From: Limnothrix sp. FACHB-406
GTDB taxonomy: Bacteria; Cyanobacteriota; Cyanobacteriia; CACIAM-69d
DNA: 64,000 bases
Reading direction: 5' to 3'
Assembly (NCBI RefSeq): GCF_014698235.1
Contig: NZ_JACJSP010000013.1
Coordinates: 54,999-118,998 of the forward strand
A model generated the notes under the pieces. It worked only from the letters and a program-made list of their open reading frames with translations. It was not told the origin of the DNA and did not search any database. Each line of letters opens with the position of its first letter. Within the stretch, counting starts at the first letter, position 1. A program made the position numbers and the translations under genes. Of the stretch, positions 45,454 through 55,005 are shown in pieces.

Positions 45454-47334
45454 ATGCAAACCTTGTTGCGGGCGCGCGTAACGCGGTTGATCCAACAGTG
45501 GCTTCAGCGAATTCCGGTTGTCAGGACAGCGATCGAATACTTAGCTGCGGTCAATGTGGCGGCGGACGATGGGAGCAATCTCGATCGTATGTCCTATGAA
45601 GGCTGGCAAAATCGCTTCCTGCTAGCTCGGGTTCGGTTAGCCTTTGGGTTAGGGCTGCTGATTTCCTGGAGCTTTGCGGTCTTAGACCTGGCGCGATCGG
45701 TCTTGCGCCAGGAAACTCTCAGTTGGGATAACGTGGCCGCACGGTTGGCCACCCTGATTAGCCTGTTGGGGTTTTGGTATTTATCCGACACCCGCTGGGG
45801 AGCGCGCCATCTGCGGATTCTGTTTTTGGGATTTTTATTTTCCTTCCAGATCGTCCCCGAAACTTGCCAGGTTCTGTTGTCGCCCGTGACCCTGAACCGG
45901 TTGCCCCCGCGTCTTTTTGGATGGGCCTTTGGTTTTTTTGCCCAAGCGACCCTCATTCCGGCGCGCTGGCCCCTGCATGTGTTGTCCCAAGCCTTGGCGT
46001 TGATCCATTCCTTTGGGTTGCGGGAATTGCTGGGGGCGGCCATTCGCTCCTCACCGATCCAATCGCGCTTTGGCCTGTTGCTAGAGCTGTTTTGGATTTG
46101 TGTGGTTTGCGATTTGTCGGTTTATCTCTATGAACGGCTCCAGCGCGCGGAATTTAGCGCTCGCAGCAAGCTCGCCGATGCCTATGAGCAAGTGGAGGCG
46201 GCCGAGGCCAAATATCGCAGCATTTTTGAAAACGCCGTGGAGGGAATTTTTCAGTCCACGGTGGATGGATCTTTCATCAGCATGAATCCTGCCCTGGCGC
46301 GCATTCTGGGCTATGACTCGCCGGAAGCTGCGATCGCGGGGATTACGGAAATTCCGAGCTTGTATTCAGATCCCAAGCGGCGGGATGAGTTTTGCCACAT
46401 TCTGGCCACAGAGGGCCAGGCGATCGCCTTTGAATCTCAAATTTATCGATCGGACGGTTCCACCACCTGGATTGTGGAAAATGCCCGAGCGGTCTATGAC
46501 GTGCGGGGGCAAATCATTGGCTATGAGGGCACGGTGGCCGATGTCAGCACCCGCAAGGCGGCCGAGGTGGAAATTCGCCGCGCCCTGGAAGCCGAAAAAG
46601 ATCTGAACCGCATGAAATCCCAGTTCGTGTCCATGACTTCCCACGAATTCCGCACCCCCTTAACCACCATCTTGGCTTCGGCGGAAGCCCTGGAGCACTA
46701 TGGCGATCGGTGGGGGCCCGATAAAAGTCGCAACTATCTCCGCCGCATCCAAACCATGGTGCATCACCTGACGGAATTGTTGGAGTCGGTGTTGGTGTTG
46801 GGGCAGGCGGACTCGGGGCGGTTGCAGTTTCGGCCGGGGCCCGTTGACCTGGAAGGATTCTGCAACGGGTTGGTGGAGGAAATGTCTTTGAACCTGAAGG
46901 CACACCAGGCGATCGAGTTTCGAGTGGTGAACCGAGGGGCGGCGGCTCCGGTGTTGGCCATGGATGAAAAGCTGCTGCGGCACATCCTGTCTAATCTGCT
47001 GTCTAATGCTTTGAAATATTCCCCCAACGCCAGCACCACTCAGTTTCGATTGATCTGTGCTCCGGAGTCTGTGCGGTTTGTGATTCAAGATCAGGGCATT
47101 GGCATTCCAGCGGCCGATCGGGAGCGTCTGTTTGAGTCCTTCCACCGGGCTGGCAATGTGGGAACCATTCCCGGGACTGGGTTGGGCCTGGCGATCGTTA
47201 AGCGATCGGTTGACTTACACGGGGGACAAATCCAAGTGGACAGCACTGAAGGTATGGGAACCACCTTCTCGGTCACCCTACCGGTCACCCCTTGGCAACC
47301 GCTCAGCAGTGAAGAAGATCACCTCAATGCTTGA
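45454..47334 (+). CDS. Membrane PAS sensor histidine kinase
   Basis: A 626-residue kinase. The N-terminal half (~60-235) contains about five hydrophobic segments (ARVRLAFGLGLLISWSFAVL, LATLISLLGFWYL, ILFLGFLFSFQIV, LFGWAFGFFAQATLI, LLLELFWICVVCDLSVYLY), an integral-membrane sensor. Next a coiled coil and a PAS domain (AKYRSIFENAVEGIFQSTVD to GTVADVSTRKAAE, ~250-370). HisKA has SMTSHEFRTPLTTIL (His397). The HATPase has ILSNLLSNALKYSP, IQDQGIGIP and GTGLGLAIV. ATG 45454 is preceded by an in-frame TTG. The adjacent receiver-kinase gene downstream probably belongs to the same pathway. Confidence 0.9.
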   Translation: MQTLLRARVTRLIQQWLQRIPVVRTAIEYLAAVNVAADDGSNLDRMSYEGWQNRFLLARVRLAFGLGLLISWSFAVLDLARSVLRQETLSWDNVAARLATLISLLGFWYLSDTRWGARHLRILFLGFLFSFQIVPETCQVLLSPVTLNRLPPRLFGWAFGFFAQATLIPARWPLHVLSQALALIHSFGLRELLGAAIRSSPIQSRFGLLLELFWICVVCDLSVYLYERLQRAEFSARSKLADAYEQVEAAEAKYRSIFENAVEGIFQSTVDGSFISMNPALARILGYDSPEAAIAGITEIPSLYSDPKRRDEFCHILATEGQAIAFESQIYRSDGSTTWIVENARAVYDVRGQIIGYEGTVADVSTRKAAEVEIRRALEAEKDLNRMKSQFVSMTSHEFRTPLTTILASAEALEHYGDRWGPDKSRNYLRRIQTMVHHLTELLESVLVLGQADSGRLQFRPGPVDLEGFCNGLVEEMSLNLKAHQAIEFRVVNRGAAAPVLAMDEKLLRHILSNLLSNALKYSPNASTTQFRLICAPESVRFVIQDQGIGIPAADRERLFESFHRAGNVGTIPGTGLGLAIVKRSVDLHGGQIQVDSTEGMGTTFSVTLPVTPWQPLSSEEDHLNA

Positions 47335-47528
47335 GCCTTGATGCTTGAGTCTTGAACCAGTCTTGAGCGTTGGGGGCGGTTTGCAGACCACGGCGGCCGC
47401 GGTCTACCGGGTGCTGTTCTGATCCAGGCCGGCCAGGTTCAATCCTGGAAAGGAAATCCATAAAATGGGTGGCCATTGAGTTAATCGATTCTTTGTGGAC
47501 AACGCATCGGGTTAAGGGAGCGATCGCC

Positions 47529-48638
47529 GTGACCAAAATTTTGACCATCGAAGACGAACCGGATGTTCGGGAAATTATTCTCGATATTTTGGAAGCCGAG
47601 GGGTATGAAGTGGCGGGAGCCGCTGATGGCAATGCGGGCGTTCGTTTGGCCGAAGCCTTCCAACCCGATTTAATTCTGTGCGATGTGATGATGCCGGAGT
47701 TGGATGGTTACGGGGTGCTGGCGGCCCTGCGCCAATCGCCCATTACCGCCACAACTCCCTTTGTGTTCCTGACGGCCCGCACCACCAAGGGCGATGTGCG
47801 CCAAGGAATGCATTTGGGAGCCGATGATTATTTAACGAAGCCGTTTACGCGGGATGAGCTGCTGGGGGCGGTGGCTGCTCGGTTGCAACGGCAATCGGCC
47901 ACCCAAAAGCAATCCCAAGAACAGCTCGATGCGTTGCGCTATAGCATTGCATTCTCGCTGCCCCATGAGTTGCGAACGCCGCTGAATGGGATTGTGGCCA
48001 CGTCGCAGTTCATGCTTGAAGAGTTGGAGGATTTGGATCCCGAAGAAACCCGCGAGATGCTGACGGATATTCACAATTCGGGTCAGCGCTTGTTTCGGTT
48101 AATTCAAAACTTTTTGCTCTACGCGGATTTGGAGTTGGCGGCTCGGGATCCCCAGCGGTTGCACGAGCTGCGACAACTGCAAGTGGAGAGTCCGGCGGCA
48201 ATGATTGAAACAACGGCACGCCGGCAGGCGCAGGACTGGGCGGGGCGATCGGCTGATTTGTCGGTGCAGGCGGTGGATGCGATCGTGGGCATTTCAGAAT
48301 CGGCGCTGCAAAAGATGGTGATTGAGCTGGTGGATAATGCCTGCAAGTTTTCGCAGCCGGGCCAGCCGATCGCGGTGTTTGCGGAAATTCAGGGCGATCG
48401 CTACCAGTTGGTGGTGAAAGATAGCGGCCGGGGCATGACTTCGGATCAGATCAAATCGGTGGGGGCCTATCAACAGTTCGATCGCAAGTTGCATGAACAA
48501 CAGGGGTCGGGTTTGGGGTTAACCCTGGCCCAGCGGCTTTGCACCCTCTACGGGGGAACCCTGACCATCACCAGCGAACCGGAAGGGGGCACGACGGTGC
48601 TGGTTGAGTTGGGTGTGCAGGAGCGATCGACATCCTAA
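47529..48638 (+). CDS. Response regulator-histidine kinase hybrid
   Basis: A 369-residue protein with the receiver first: KILTIEDEPDVREII, phospho-acceptor Asp52 in LILCDVMMPELDGYG, Lys in YLTKPF (residues 1-120). A short coiled coil leads to HisKA with SLPHELRTPLNGIVA (His146) and an HATPase (VIELVDNACKFSQPG, VKDSGRGM, QGSGLGLTLA). Receiver-first kinases of this type are common in cyanobacteria and probably receive phosphate from a partner, here plausibly the upstream membrane kinase 195 bp away. Start GTG 47529 (after GGGAGCGATC) fits the receiver; the frame runs upstream to 47370 without similarity. Confidence 0.88.
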   Translation: MTKILTIEDEPDVREIILDILEAEGYEVAGAADGNAGVRLAEAFQPDLILCDVMMPELDGYGVLAALRQSPITATTPFVFLTARTTKGDVRQGMHLGADDYLTKPFTRDELLGAVAARLQRQSATQKQSQEQLDALRYSIAFSLPHELRTPLNGIVATSQFMLEELEDLDPEETREMLTDIHNSGQRLFRLIQNFLLYADLELAARDPQRLHELRQLQVESPAAMIETTARRQAQDWAGRSADLSVQAVDAIVGISESALQKMVIELVDNACKFSQPGQPIAVFAEIQGDRYQLVVKDSGRGMTSDQIKSVGAYQQFDRKLHEQQGSGLGLTLAQRLCTLYGGTLTITSEPEGGTTVLVELGVQERSTS

Positions 48639-48845
48639 GGACGGAACGGAAAAGCGGGATTGGGTTGCCTCCATTGCTCAACGTTACAACCCGGCCGTGA
48701 TTGTTACGACCCGTGACCCAGGCTGTTACGATGCGATTTAGCGGCGCTGGCATATGGAGTTCAGGTCAATTTGTGGGCATTCCCAGGGACTGGATTCATC
48801 CGCCCTGAGCCATTGAGGGTCGCTGGCTGTTGCGCTGTTTTGGAA

Positions 48846-49763
48846 ATGGCTATGTCGTCGGACTCACCCAAGTCGGTTGGAACCGAACCCACGAAGGGAT
48901 CGTGGCGGCGGGCGATCGCTCGTCTGCTGCGGGGCCTGATTCGCTTGTTGGACTGGGCGGCGACGGAACTGGAAACGGAGTCGGCCTTGCCTCCGGCCAC
49001 CTCGGTGCGATCGCCCCGGTTGACCCCAGCCCAAGCGGGCCATCAAGTTTTAGGCTGGGCCCGCCCTTGGTTGCCCGAATCCCTGCGGAAGCTGTCCGAT
49101 CGCAACCTGACCATTGCCCTGTCGATAATGGGGAGTGTGGTGCTGGTTGCCGCGATCGCCATTTTCCCGCCCAAGTTTCAACCTGCCACGGTGGCTCAAC
49201 AGCCGCCGGAGTCTCAGCCTGCTCCTCTCAAGCCGTTGATTCCCACCCTGCTGGAACTGCCGTCTGATGCGGAGGAAGCGGAACCGATCGCCCCTTCTGG
49301 TAACGGAACGGCGGGATCGGAGTCCACGCCTCGAACAACGGACATTCCTGGTCAGACCGCCGCAGAATCCGGGGACGTGGGAGTTTCCGAGACGACCCCG
49401 GTTTCTAGCCCGCCGCCCAAACTAGAGCGATCGCCGGAACAACAATTAATTGCGGCGATTCAGGACGAAACCAGCGAAATTGCCACTCGCTACGGCGATC
49501 AGGCGTTGGTGGACTCCATCCAAGCGGACTTCCGTGCCAGTCGGCTGATTGTGACGGTTCCGGCTGATTTGTGGTACGGGTTGGGCGATCGCAATCAGGA
49601 TCGGTTTGCGGCGGATTTATTGAAGCGATCGCGCCGTTTAGATTTCAACAAGCTGGAGCTACAGGATCGAGAGGGACAGCTGTTGGCCCGCAGTCCCGTG
49701 GTGGGCGATCGGGTCGTGATCTTTCAGCGATCGGCCGAGGGCGAGAGCACCAGTGGCGCTTAG
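48846..49763 (+). CDS. Membrane-anchored protein of unknown function
   Basis: A 305-residue protein. The N-terminal ~85 residues are basic and helical (WRRAIARLLRGLIRLLDWAATELE), then a membrane helix (LTIALSIMGSVVLVAAIAIF, ~85-104), a Pro/Glu/Ser/Thr-rich linker (~110-205) and a C-terminal domain (EQQLIAAIQDETSEIATRYGDQALVDSIQADFRASRLIVTVPADLWYGL, then DRFAADLLKRSRRLDFNKLELQD). The final domain is well conserved in look, but I cannot name it. ATG 48846 (MAMSSDSPKS) is the likely start. Its 3' end overlaps the convergent gene by 4 nt. Confidence 0.6.
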   Translation: MAMSSDSPKSVGTEPTKGSWRRAIARLLRGLIRLLDWAATELETESALPPATSVRSPRLTPAQAGHQVLGWARPWLPESLRKLSDRNLTIALSIMGSVVLVAAIAIFPPKFQPATVAQQPPESQPAPLKPLIPTLLELPSDAEEAEPIAPSGNGTAGSESTPRTTDIPGQTAAESGDVGVSETTPVSSPPPKLERSPEQQLIAAIQDETSEIATRYGDQALVDSIQADFRASRLIVTVPADLWYGLGDRNQDRFAADLLKRSRRLDFNKLELQDREGQLLARSPVVGDRVVIFQRSAEGESTSGA

Positions 49764-50077
49764 GATAGCCCCGTCACCCATTGCACCCATTGTCCCAACA
49801 GTAACAACAACCAGTTGGCGTAGGGCAAGCTGCTGAAAATGGCCCCCTGACGCGATCGCCCCCGCAGCCATAGCACCCAGCCCCCCGTTAGCCCCAAAAT
49901 GGCCACCGGAGGAAACAGGGCGATCGCAACCCACGCCAGCCCGGCTCCTATGGGGGCCGCTGAATCGGCCTGGACGAAAAGAGACGGTGAAGCCACCGCA
50001 GCCAACAACCCCGGAGGCAGCAAGGCCCCAAAAAATAGGCTGTTGGCAATCAACACAAATTGAGCAAACCCGCGCAT
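49760..50077 (-). CDS. Small membrane protein, unknown function
   Basis: A 105-residue protein with three hydrophobic segments (FAQFVLIANSLFFGALLPPGLLAA, residues ~4-27; GLAWVAIALFPPVAILGLTGGWVLWL, ~45-70; LPYANWLLLLLGQWVQWV, ~83-100). The start MRGFAQFVLIAN at 50077 follows a basic stretch read in the longer frame (to 50227), which I take as non-coding. No family recognised. Confidence 0.5.
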   Translation of the reverse strand: MRGFAQFVLIANSLFFGALLPPGLLAAVASPSLFVQADSAAPIGAGLAWVAIALFPPVAILGLTGGWVLWLRGRSRQGAIFSSLPYANWLLLLLGQWVQWVTGLS

Positions 50078-50453
50078 GGCTTTTGTCTTGCGGCCGCGCA
50101 ACGGAGTACGCAGTCTTGTTCTCGGATTTTGCCTCCAAAGCGGTTCAGCCAGCAAGGGGCGATCGCTCCGGTTCAGGCCTTGGGAAACAGGTTGCAAGCT
50201 GAAGAGACCAGCCTCGATCGAGTTCAAGCGCGTTCAACCGGGTTCCCAAGGCCCCAATAGCAACAACTCCCCCAGTTCGTGAACCAGGAGAGTTGCTGTT
50301 GATTGGATCTTGGCTTGGTTGATTTGATGGTTGATGGTTGTTGGTCGCCCAGGGGCGATCGCGCTGGATCTGCACCCCGGCTGACCAAAACCACTGACCA
50401 ATCCAATTGACCAAATAACTGGATCAGACTGATCGAAAAAGGGCGATCGAATC

Positions 50454-50840
50454 TTACTTGACCGAAGCTTCTGCGCCAGCGTCTTCCAGTTTCTTCTTGG
50501 CGGCTTCGGCATCGTCCTTGGACGCGCCTTCCTTGACCACCTTGGGAGCAGCTTCCACCAAATCCTTGGCTTCCTTCAGACCCAAACCGGTCAGTTCGCG
50601 CACCACCTTCAGCACGGCGATCTTCTTGTCGGCGGGCACTTTGTCCAGCATCACATCGAAAGCGGTCTTTTCTTCCACTTCCTCAGCCGCAGCAGGAGCC
50701 GCCGCCATCATCATCATGCCGCCAGCAGGCGCAGCAGCGCTCACGCCGAACACTTCTTCGATTTCTTTAACCAGCTCAGCCGCTTCCAGCAGGGTCAGCG
50801 ACTTCAAGCTTTCAATGATCAATGCGACCTTCTCAGACAT
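50454..50840 (-). CDS. rplL: 50S ribosomal protein L7/L12
   Basis: A 128-residue stalk protein that recruits translation factors. The N-terminal dimerisation helix ([33 protein letters not shown]) is followed by an Ala/Met/Pro hinge (~36-57) and the globular domain ([47 protein letters not shown]). ATG 50840 has a good Shine-Dalgarno (AAGGAGC); the longer frame to 50927 is unlikely. It is the last gene of the rplK-rplA-rplJ-rplL series. Confidence 0.97.
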   Translation of the reverse strand: MSEKVALIIESLKSLTLLEAAELVKEIEEVFGVSAAAPAGGMMMMAAAPAAAEEVEEKTAFDVMLDKVPADKKIAVLKVVRELTGLGLKEAKDLVEAAPKVVKEGASKDDAEAAKKKLEDAGAEASVK

Positions 50841-50975
50841 GGATTTGCTCCTTGCAATGGTTGAACAGCAATAACAGCAACAGGGGAAACCAACACAGTC
50901 GATCGGGGCCGTCGGCTTGTGGGCCAAAACCTTAGGCCGCCGGGCGATCGCACTGCTCGATTCTGAAGCGATCGC

Positions 50976-51503
50976 CTAGGCGGCTTGCTTCTCGGAAATT
51001 GCCTTGATCCCACGAGCCAGCATCGAAGGCACTTCCTTGACACCGAACGCGATCTTGGTGGCCAGGCCATTGATCCCACCAGCGATTTGAGCAATGAGTT
51101 GCTCCTTCGAGGGTAGGTCGGCAATTGCCTTAACCTCGGCCTGCGTCAGGGCGCGACCTTCCATCACACCGCCGCGCAGCTCGGTTTTCTTCGAGGCCTT
51201 CTGGAAGTCTTGGTATGCCTTCAGGGCAGCACCCAGGTCTCCCTTCAGCAACAAAAATGCCGAAGTACCCTTCAGAAACTCCGTCATGGGCTGCCAGTTG
51301 GCATCACCCTCAACGGCGATCCGCATCAGCGTGTTTTTCGTCACTTTGCAAACCGCGCCGCTCGCAGCGATGCGATTGCGTAGATCCGACAATTCAGCAA
51401 CCGACAGACCCGCGTAGTCGATCACTGCCACCATTTCGGTTTCAGTGAGCAGCGACTTCAGATCCGCGACAATTGCTTGCTTGTCCTCCAGCGTGCGACC
51501 CAT
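50976..51503 (-). CDS. rplJ: 50S ribosomal protein L10
   Basis: A 175-residue base of the ribosomal stalk that anchors L7/L12 dimers. Motifs: [51 protein letters not shown] and, at the C-terminus, the helix that binds L7/L12 ([22 protein letters not shown]). A 135-bp gap separates it from rplL. The 360-bp leader between rplA and rplJ holds a hairpin (51548-51587), the usual place for L10-(L12)4 autoregulation. Confidence 0.97.
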   Translation of the reverse strand: MGRTLEDKQAIVADLKSLLTETEMVAVIDYAGLSVAELSDLRNRIAASGAVCKVTKNTLMRIAVEGDANWQPMTEFLKGTSAFLLLKGDLGAALKAYQDFQKASKKTELRGGVMEGRALTQAEVKAIADLPSKEQLIAQIAGGINGLATKIAFGVKEVPSMLARGIKAISEKQAA

Positions 51504-51863
51504 TCGTCATCACCTCCTTTCGGTTTGTCGCGCAGTCTGGAAACGAGAACCCCCTCGACGGTCAGCCAAAGACGGGTCGAGGGGGTTCGATTTGACAGCC
51601 AAACAGCACCCTGAGCGGGTAGCGAGTTGGCTCAAAACAGGACAGACCTCGGTGGGAATTGATTAAGCGATCGCGCAATTGCGAACACACCCACTGTCTT
51701 TGGTTGTTGGGTTTTGAAGCTAGGGTTTTGAGAAGCGACTGCTGGGCCGCTAGTTCAACATCGAGGAGGTCTTGGCTGTTGATTAGCACCGCGATCGAGC
51801 TAGATCAACAGCCGAAGCTTGGATTCGCGAAGGGGTAAATCTCTACCCCCCAGCACCGCCCGT
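51504..51863 (-). promoter_or_regulatory. rplJ leader with strong hairpin
   Basis: A 360-bp spacer between rplA and rplJ. It contains a 12-bp perfect stem AACCCCCTCGAC/GTCGAGGGGGTT (51548-51559 and 51576-51587, loop 16 nt) about 45 bp before the rplJ start. There is no long T-run after it. Ribosomal protein L10 leaders in bacteria form such structures; assignment here is by position. Confidence 0.6.
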
Positions 51864-52583
51864 TTAGGCAGCGTTCTCGCCAATCTTCAAGTCGCGCAGG
51901 GCAGCTACATCTACTTCTACCGACGGCCCCATGGTGGAGGTCACGTAGATGCTGCGCCAGTAGCGACCCTTGGCACCCGAAGGACGGTTACGATCGATCG
52001 TCTCTTGCAACGCCTTCAGGTTCACCAGCAAATCTTCTGCCGTAAAGGCAGACTTACCGATGCCCACGTGGACAATACCCGTGCGATCGGCCCGGAATTC
52101 CAGCTTACCAGCCTTGAACTCCGAAATCGCCTGAGGCAAGTCGAACGTCACCGTACCACCTTTCGGCGACGGCATCAAGCCCCGGGGACCCAACAGCCGA
52201 CCCAACTTTGCCACCTGGGGCATCATGTCGGGCGTGGCAATCAGGATGTCAAAATCCATCATGCCCTTTTGGATTTCTTCAATCAGGTCTTCGGAACCGG
52301 CAATATCAGCGCCAGCGCCCGTTGCTTCCGCGACCTTTTCCCCCCGAGCAATCACCGCCACCCGCACGGTTTGCCCCGTGCCCTTGGGCAGGGCCACCGT
52401 GGTTCGCAATTGTTGGTCAGTGTATTTCGGGTCAATGCCCAACTTGATGTGGGCTTCCACCGTTTCCACAAACTTAGCTGTGGCCAGTTCCTTCACCAGC
52501 TCCAGCGCCTCCACGGGCGCATAGGGACGCGGTTCCACCTTGGCCATTAGCTCGCGCATCCGGCGCGAAATCTTACGAGTCAT
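51864..52583 (-). CDS. rplA: 50S ribosomal protein L1
   Basis: A 239-residue protein forming the L1 stalk that moves deacylated tRNA at the E site. Signatures: [54 protein letters not shown] and [19 protein letters not shown] (the conserved GxRGLMPxPK segment). The length is normal. Start ATG 52583 has a Shine-Dalgarno-like GAAGGAGTG upstream on the coding strand. rplK precedes it by 156 bp. Confidence 0.97.
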   Translation of the reverse strand: MTRKISRRMRELMAKVEPRPYAPVEALELVKELATAKFVETVEAHIKLGIDPKYTDQQLRTTVALPKGTGQTVRVAVIARGEKVAEATGAGADIAGSEDLIEEIQKGMMDFDILIATPDMMPQVAKLGRLLGPRGLMPSPKGGTVTFDLPQAISEFKAGKLEFRADRTGIVHVGIGKSAFTAEDLLVNLKALQETIDRNRPSGAKGRYWRSIYVTSTMGPSVEVDVAALRDLKIGENAA

Positions 52584-52739
52584 GAATTAAAACACTCCTT
52601 CGGGGTCATTAGCGAAGAGGTGATCTTCTCCCCCAGATGGTTTTCAGCAAATCTGTTCGTGATCGGTCTGCGATCGGTCAATGACTCGGTGAATGTAGGA
52701 GTCGATCGAGCCGACTGCCCCCAACCGAACCAATGGCTC

Positions 52740-53165
52740 CTACTCGACGATCGTCACGCCCATGTTGTTGGCCGTCCCTTCGATGATCCGCATGGCGGCT
52801 TCCACATCGTTGGTGTTCAGGTCAGGCAGCTTGGTTTGGGCAATTTCCTGAAGCTGGGCACGGGTAATTTTGCCCACCTTTTTGGACTTCGGATCACTCG
52901 AACCGCGATCGATGCCAGCGGCCTTGCAAATCAAAACGGAAGCGGGCGGCGTTTTCAGAACGAAGGTAAAACTCCGATCTTCAAACACCGAGATTTCCAC
53001 AGGAACCACCAGCCCAGCCTTGTCGGCCGTGCGGGCGTTATATTCCTTGCAGAACATCATGATGTTGACCCCATGCTGACCCAGGGCAGGCCCGATCGGG
53101 GGAGCAGGGGTCGCTTTGCCGGCGGTAATCGCCAGCTTAATGATTGCGACGACTTTCTTAGCCAT
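52740..53165 (-). CDS. rplK: 50S ribosomal protein L11
   Basis: A 141-residue protein at the GTPase-associated centre, binding 23S rRNA near L10. It begins [43 protein letters not shown], the classical L11 start, and ends with the RNA-binding domain ([42 protein letters not shown]). It follows nusG by 24 bp and is in the same transcript. Confidence 0.97.
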   Translation of the reverse strand: MAKKVVAIIKLAITAGKATPAPPIGPALGQHGVNIMMFCKEYNARTADKAGLVVPVEISVFEDRSFTFVLKTPPASVLICKAAGIDRGSSDPKSKKVGKITRAQLQEIAQTKLPDLNTNDVEAAMRIIEGTANNMGVTIVE

Positions 53166-53189
53166 TCGTTTATTGCGCTATGGGACGAG

Positions 53190-53825
53190 CTAGCTTTGCT
53201 TTTGAACTTGGTTGAACTCCAGTTCAACCGGGGTATCCCGACCAAAAATCGACAGCAAAGCCTTCAGCTTGCTGCGTTCGGGACTCACTTCAATCACCTC
53301 GCCTTCAAAATCCTTAAACGGCCCAGACAAAACCACAATCTTGTCACCGGCCGCCATATCAATTTTGATGACGGGTTCTTGCTCCTGGGCCTGGCGGAAA
53401 ATGCGCTCGACTTCAGCGGGACTCAGGGGTACGGGCTTGACATGGCCGCGCCCGCGACCTTGGCCGCGCCGTTGTTCTGCCCCCACAAAGTTAATCACGT
53501 TGGGGGTATTCTTCACAACCATCCAGGTCTCGTCGTCCAGATGCATCCGCACCAGGACATAGCCGGGGAAAACCTTCTCGTCGCCATGCTGACGGCTACC
53601 GTCTTTGCGCATTTTGACGGTGGGGGTTTGGGGAATTTCCACCTGCAAAATTCGTTCAGCCACGTCAAGGGTTTGCACCCGTTGTTGCAGGTTCATCTTG
53701 ACGCGGTTTTCACAGCCGGAAGCCACTTGCACGGCATACCAGCGAGCACGACGGGCTAAAACCTTGGGCGCTTGCTCTTCGGTTTGTTCGTCGCTGTCGT
53801 AAAACTGTTCGTCGCTCAGGCTCAT
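53190..53825 (-). CDS. nusG: Transcription termination/antitermination factor NusG
   Basis: A 211-residue factor that binds RNA polymerase and couples it to ribosomes or Rho. The NGN domain starts at WYAVQVASGCENRVKMNLQQRV (~residue 30) and the KOW motif lies in GDKIVVLSGPFKDFEGEVIEV (~155-175). It has an acidic N-terminal extension (SDEQFYDSDEQTEEQ) and a basic/Gly insert (RRGQGRGRGHVKP), both usual in cyanobacteria. Start ATG 53825 overlaps the secE stop (ATGA), indicating coupling. Confidence 0.96.
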   Translation of the reverse strand: MSLSDEQFYDSDEQTEEQAPKVLARRARWYAVQVASGCENRVKMNLQQRVQTLDVAERILQVEIPQTPTVKMRKDGSRQHGDEKVFPGYVLVRMHLDDETWMVVKNTPNVINFVGAEQRRGQGRGRGHVKPVPLSPAEVERIFRQAQEQEPVIKIDMAAGDKIVVLSGPFKDFEGEVIEVSPERSKLKALLSIFGRDTPVELEFNQVQKQS

Positions 53826-54043
53826 TGGAACACCTGCTTTGCGATCCAAGTGAAGAGGTTGTCAACCAGATAGATAGTTGTGGCGGAGAGAACAACCATC
53901 AGCACCACCGCCACGGACTCACTGATGAGTTGTTGGCGACTGGGCCAAACGACTTTGCTGAGTTCTTCGCGAGTGCCGCGCAGAAACTCGGTGGGGTCGA
54001 ATTTTTCGTTATCTGGGGCTGGCGATTCCGCTGGTTTGCTCAC
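53822..54043 (-). CDS. secE: Preprotein translocase subunit SecE
   Basis: A 73-residue single-pass membrane protein of the Sec translocon. Conserved amphipathic helix REELSKVVWPSRQQLISES and membrane helix VAVVLMVVLSATTIYLVDNLF. The short cyanobacterial form has one membrane helix. It overlaps nusG by 4 nt. Confidence 0.96.
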   Translation of the reverse strand: MSKPAESPAPDNEKFDPTEFLRGTREELSKVVWPSRQQLISESVAVVLMVVLSATTIYLVDNLFTWIAKQVFQ

Positions 54044-54211
54044 GGGTGGGTTCCTCTATTGACCAATGCTCCTTAGGATGGGGACTCGATCGCACGGAAG
54101 ACCAAAGGCTGATGGGCCATAGGGCCACAGACTGGCTCCGGTGAAGAGGCGTTCGATCGGTCGTGATACCCGGTTGGTCGATCGGGGCTGATCGGAAAAC
54201 ACGCCTCATGA

Positions 54212-54265
54212 GAATCTACCCAAAGACCTCTTGCCGGTGATGGCGGTCAGCCTTTGGGTAGATTC
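54212..54265. promoter_or_regulatory. 14-bp inverted repeat between trnW and secE
   Basis: GAATCTACCCAAAG (54212-54225) and CTTTGGGTAGATTC (54252-54265) are perfect complements with a 26-nt loop. A second hairpin ATTCATC-GGC-GATGAAT (54262-54278) overlaps its edge, so the two compete. Located on the minus-strand transcript between tRNA-Trp and secE, it may be a processing site or attenuator. Confidence 0.7.
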
Positions 54266-54283
54266 ATCGGCGATGAATGCCAG

Positions 54284-54356
54284 CGCGCCCTGGAGGACTC
54301 GAACCCCCGACATCAGGTTTTGGAGACCTGCGTTCTACCGACTGAACTAAGAGCGC
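54284..54356 (-). tRNA. trnW: tRNA-Trp (anticodon CCA)
   Basis: 73 nt on the minus strand beginning GCGCTCTTAGTTCAGTCGGT. Acceptor arm GCGCTCT/AGGGCGC, D-loop AGTCGGTAGA, anticodon loop CTCCAAA with CCA, T-arm with GGTTCGAGTCC, discriminator G. CCA is not encoded. Its position upstream of secE is common in bacteria. Confidence 0.95.
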
Positions 54357-54454
54357 ACGTTTGGACGTTTTCTCAGTTTAGCACTAATCGAGGCCGGTCG
54401 CTCAAAAACCATTTGAAATGGATGAACCGATCGAACGAAGATCCGGGGAGGATC

Positions 54455-54817
54455 TTACTTCTTGCGATCGAACCGTTCCTTGATGCGGGTTGCCTTACCA
54501 ATGCGCTGACGCAGGTAGTACAGCTTGGCACGACGGACTTTACCACGGCGCACGACTTTGATATTCGCGACGCGGGGCGAATGCAGCAGGAACACGCGCT
54601 CTACGCCAACACCTTGGAACACCCGACGCACGGTGACGGTTTCGTTAATTCCGCCGTTGCGCATCGCGATGATGGTGCCTTCGTAGGGCTGGACGCGCTC
54701 TTTGCCGCCTTCTTGGATCACAACACCAACTCGAACCGTGTCCCCGACATAAAGGACGGGCAGGTCTGATTTGAGTTGCTCAGCTTCGATTGAGCGGATG
54801 ACTTCTTGCGCGTTCAT
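54455..54817 (-). CDS. rplS: 50S ribosomal protein L19
   Basis: A 120-residue protein at the 30S-50S interface. Motifs: [64 protein letters not shown] and [28 protein letters not shown] 54817 begins [11 protein letters not shown]; the longer frame to 54844 is not conserved. In cyanobacteria rplS often precedes trnW-secE-nusG, as here. Confidence 0.97.
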   Translation of the reverse strand: MNAQEVIRSIEAEQLKSDLPVLYVGDTVRVGVVIQEGGKERVQPYEGTIIAMRNGGINETVTVRRVFQGVGVERVFLLHSPRVANIKVVRRGKVRRAKLYYLRQRIGKATRIKERFDRKK

Positions 54818-55005
54818 GACTGGTTCAAAAAACCACAAGCACACATCTTAGCCGTTGAACAGTCATTTCGTCTAGCTTGGTTTGGCTTTTTTCCGATCGA
54901 GCCTGGATCGTCCCCCTCGCTCGATCGGCCCTCTACACTGAGGGAAACATATAAGATGCGGGACAATTCTCCTCGGTGGCACTGGGGAGGAGGGCTAAAC
55001 AAACC

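Noticed and set aside
47434..47450. T-arm-like sequence GGTTCAATCC within a short stem, possible tRNA
   Set aside because: No acceptor, D or anticodon arms can be placed around it; it lies in the leader of the receiver-kinase gene.
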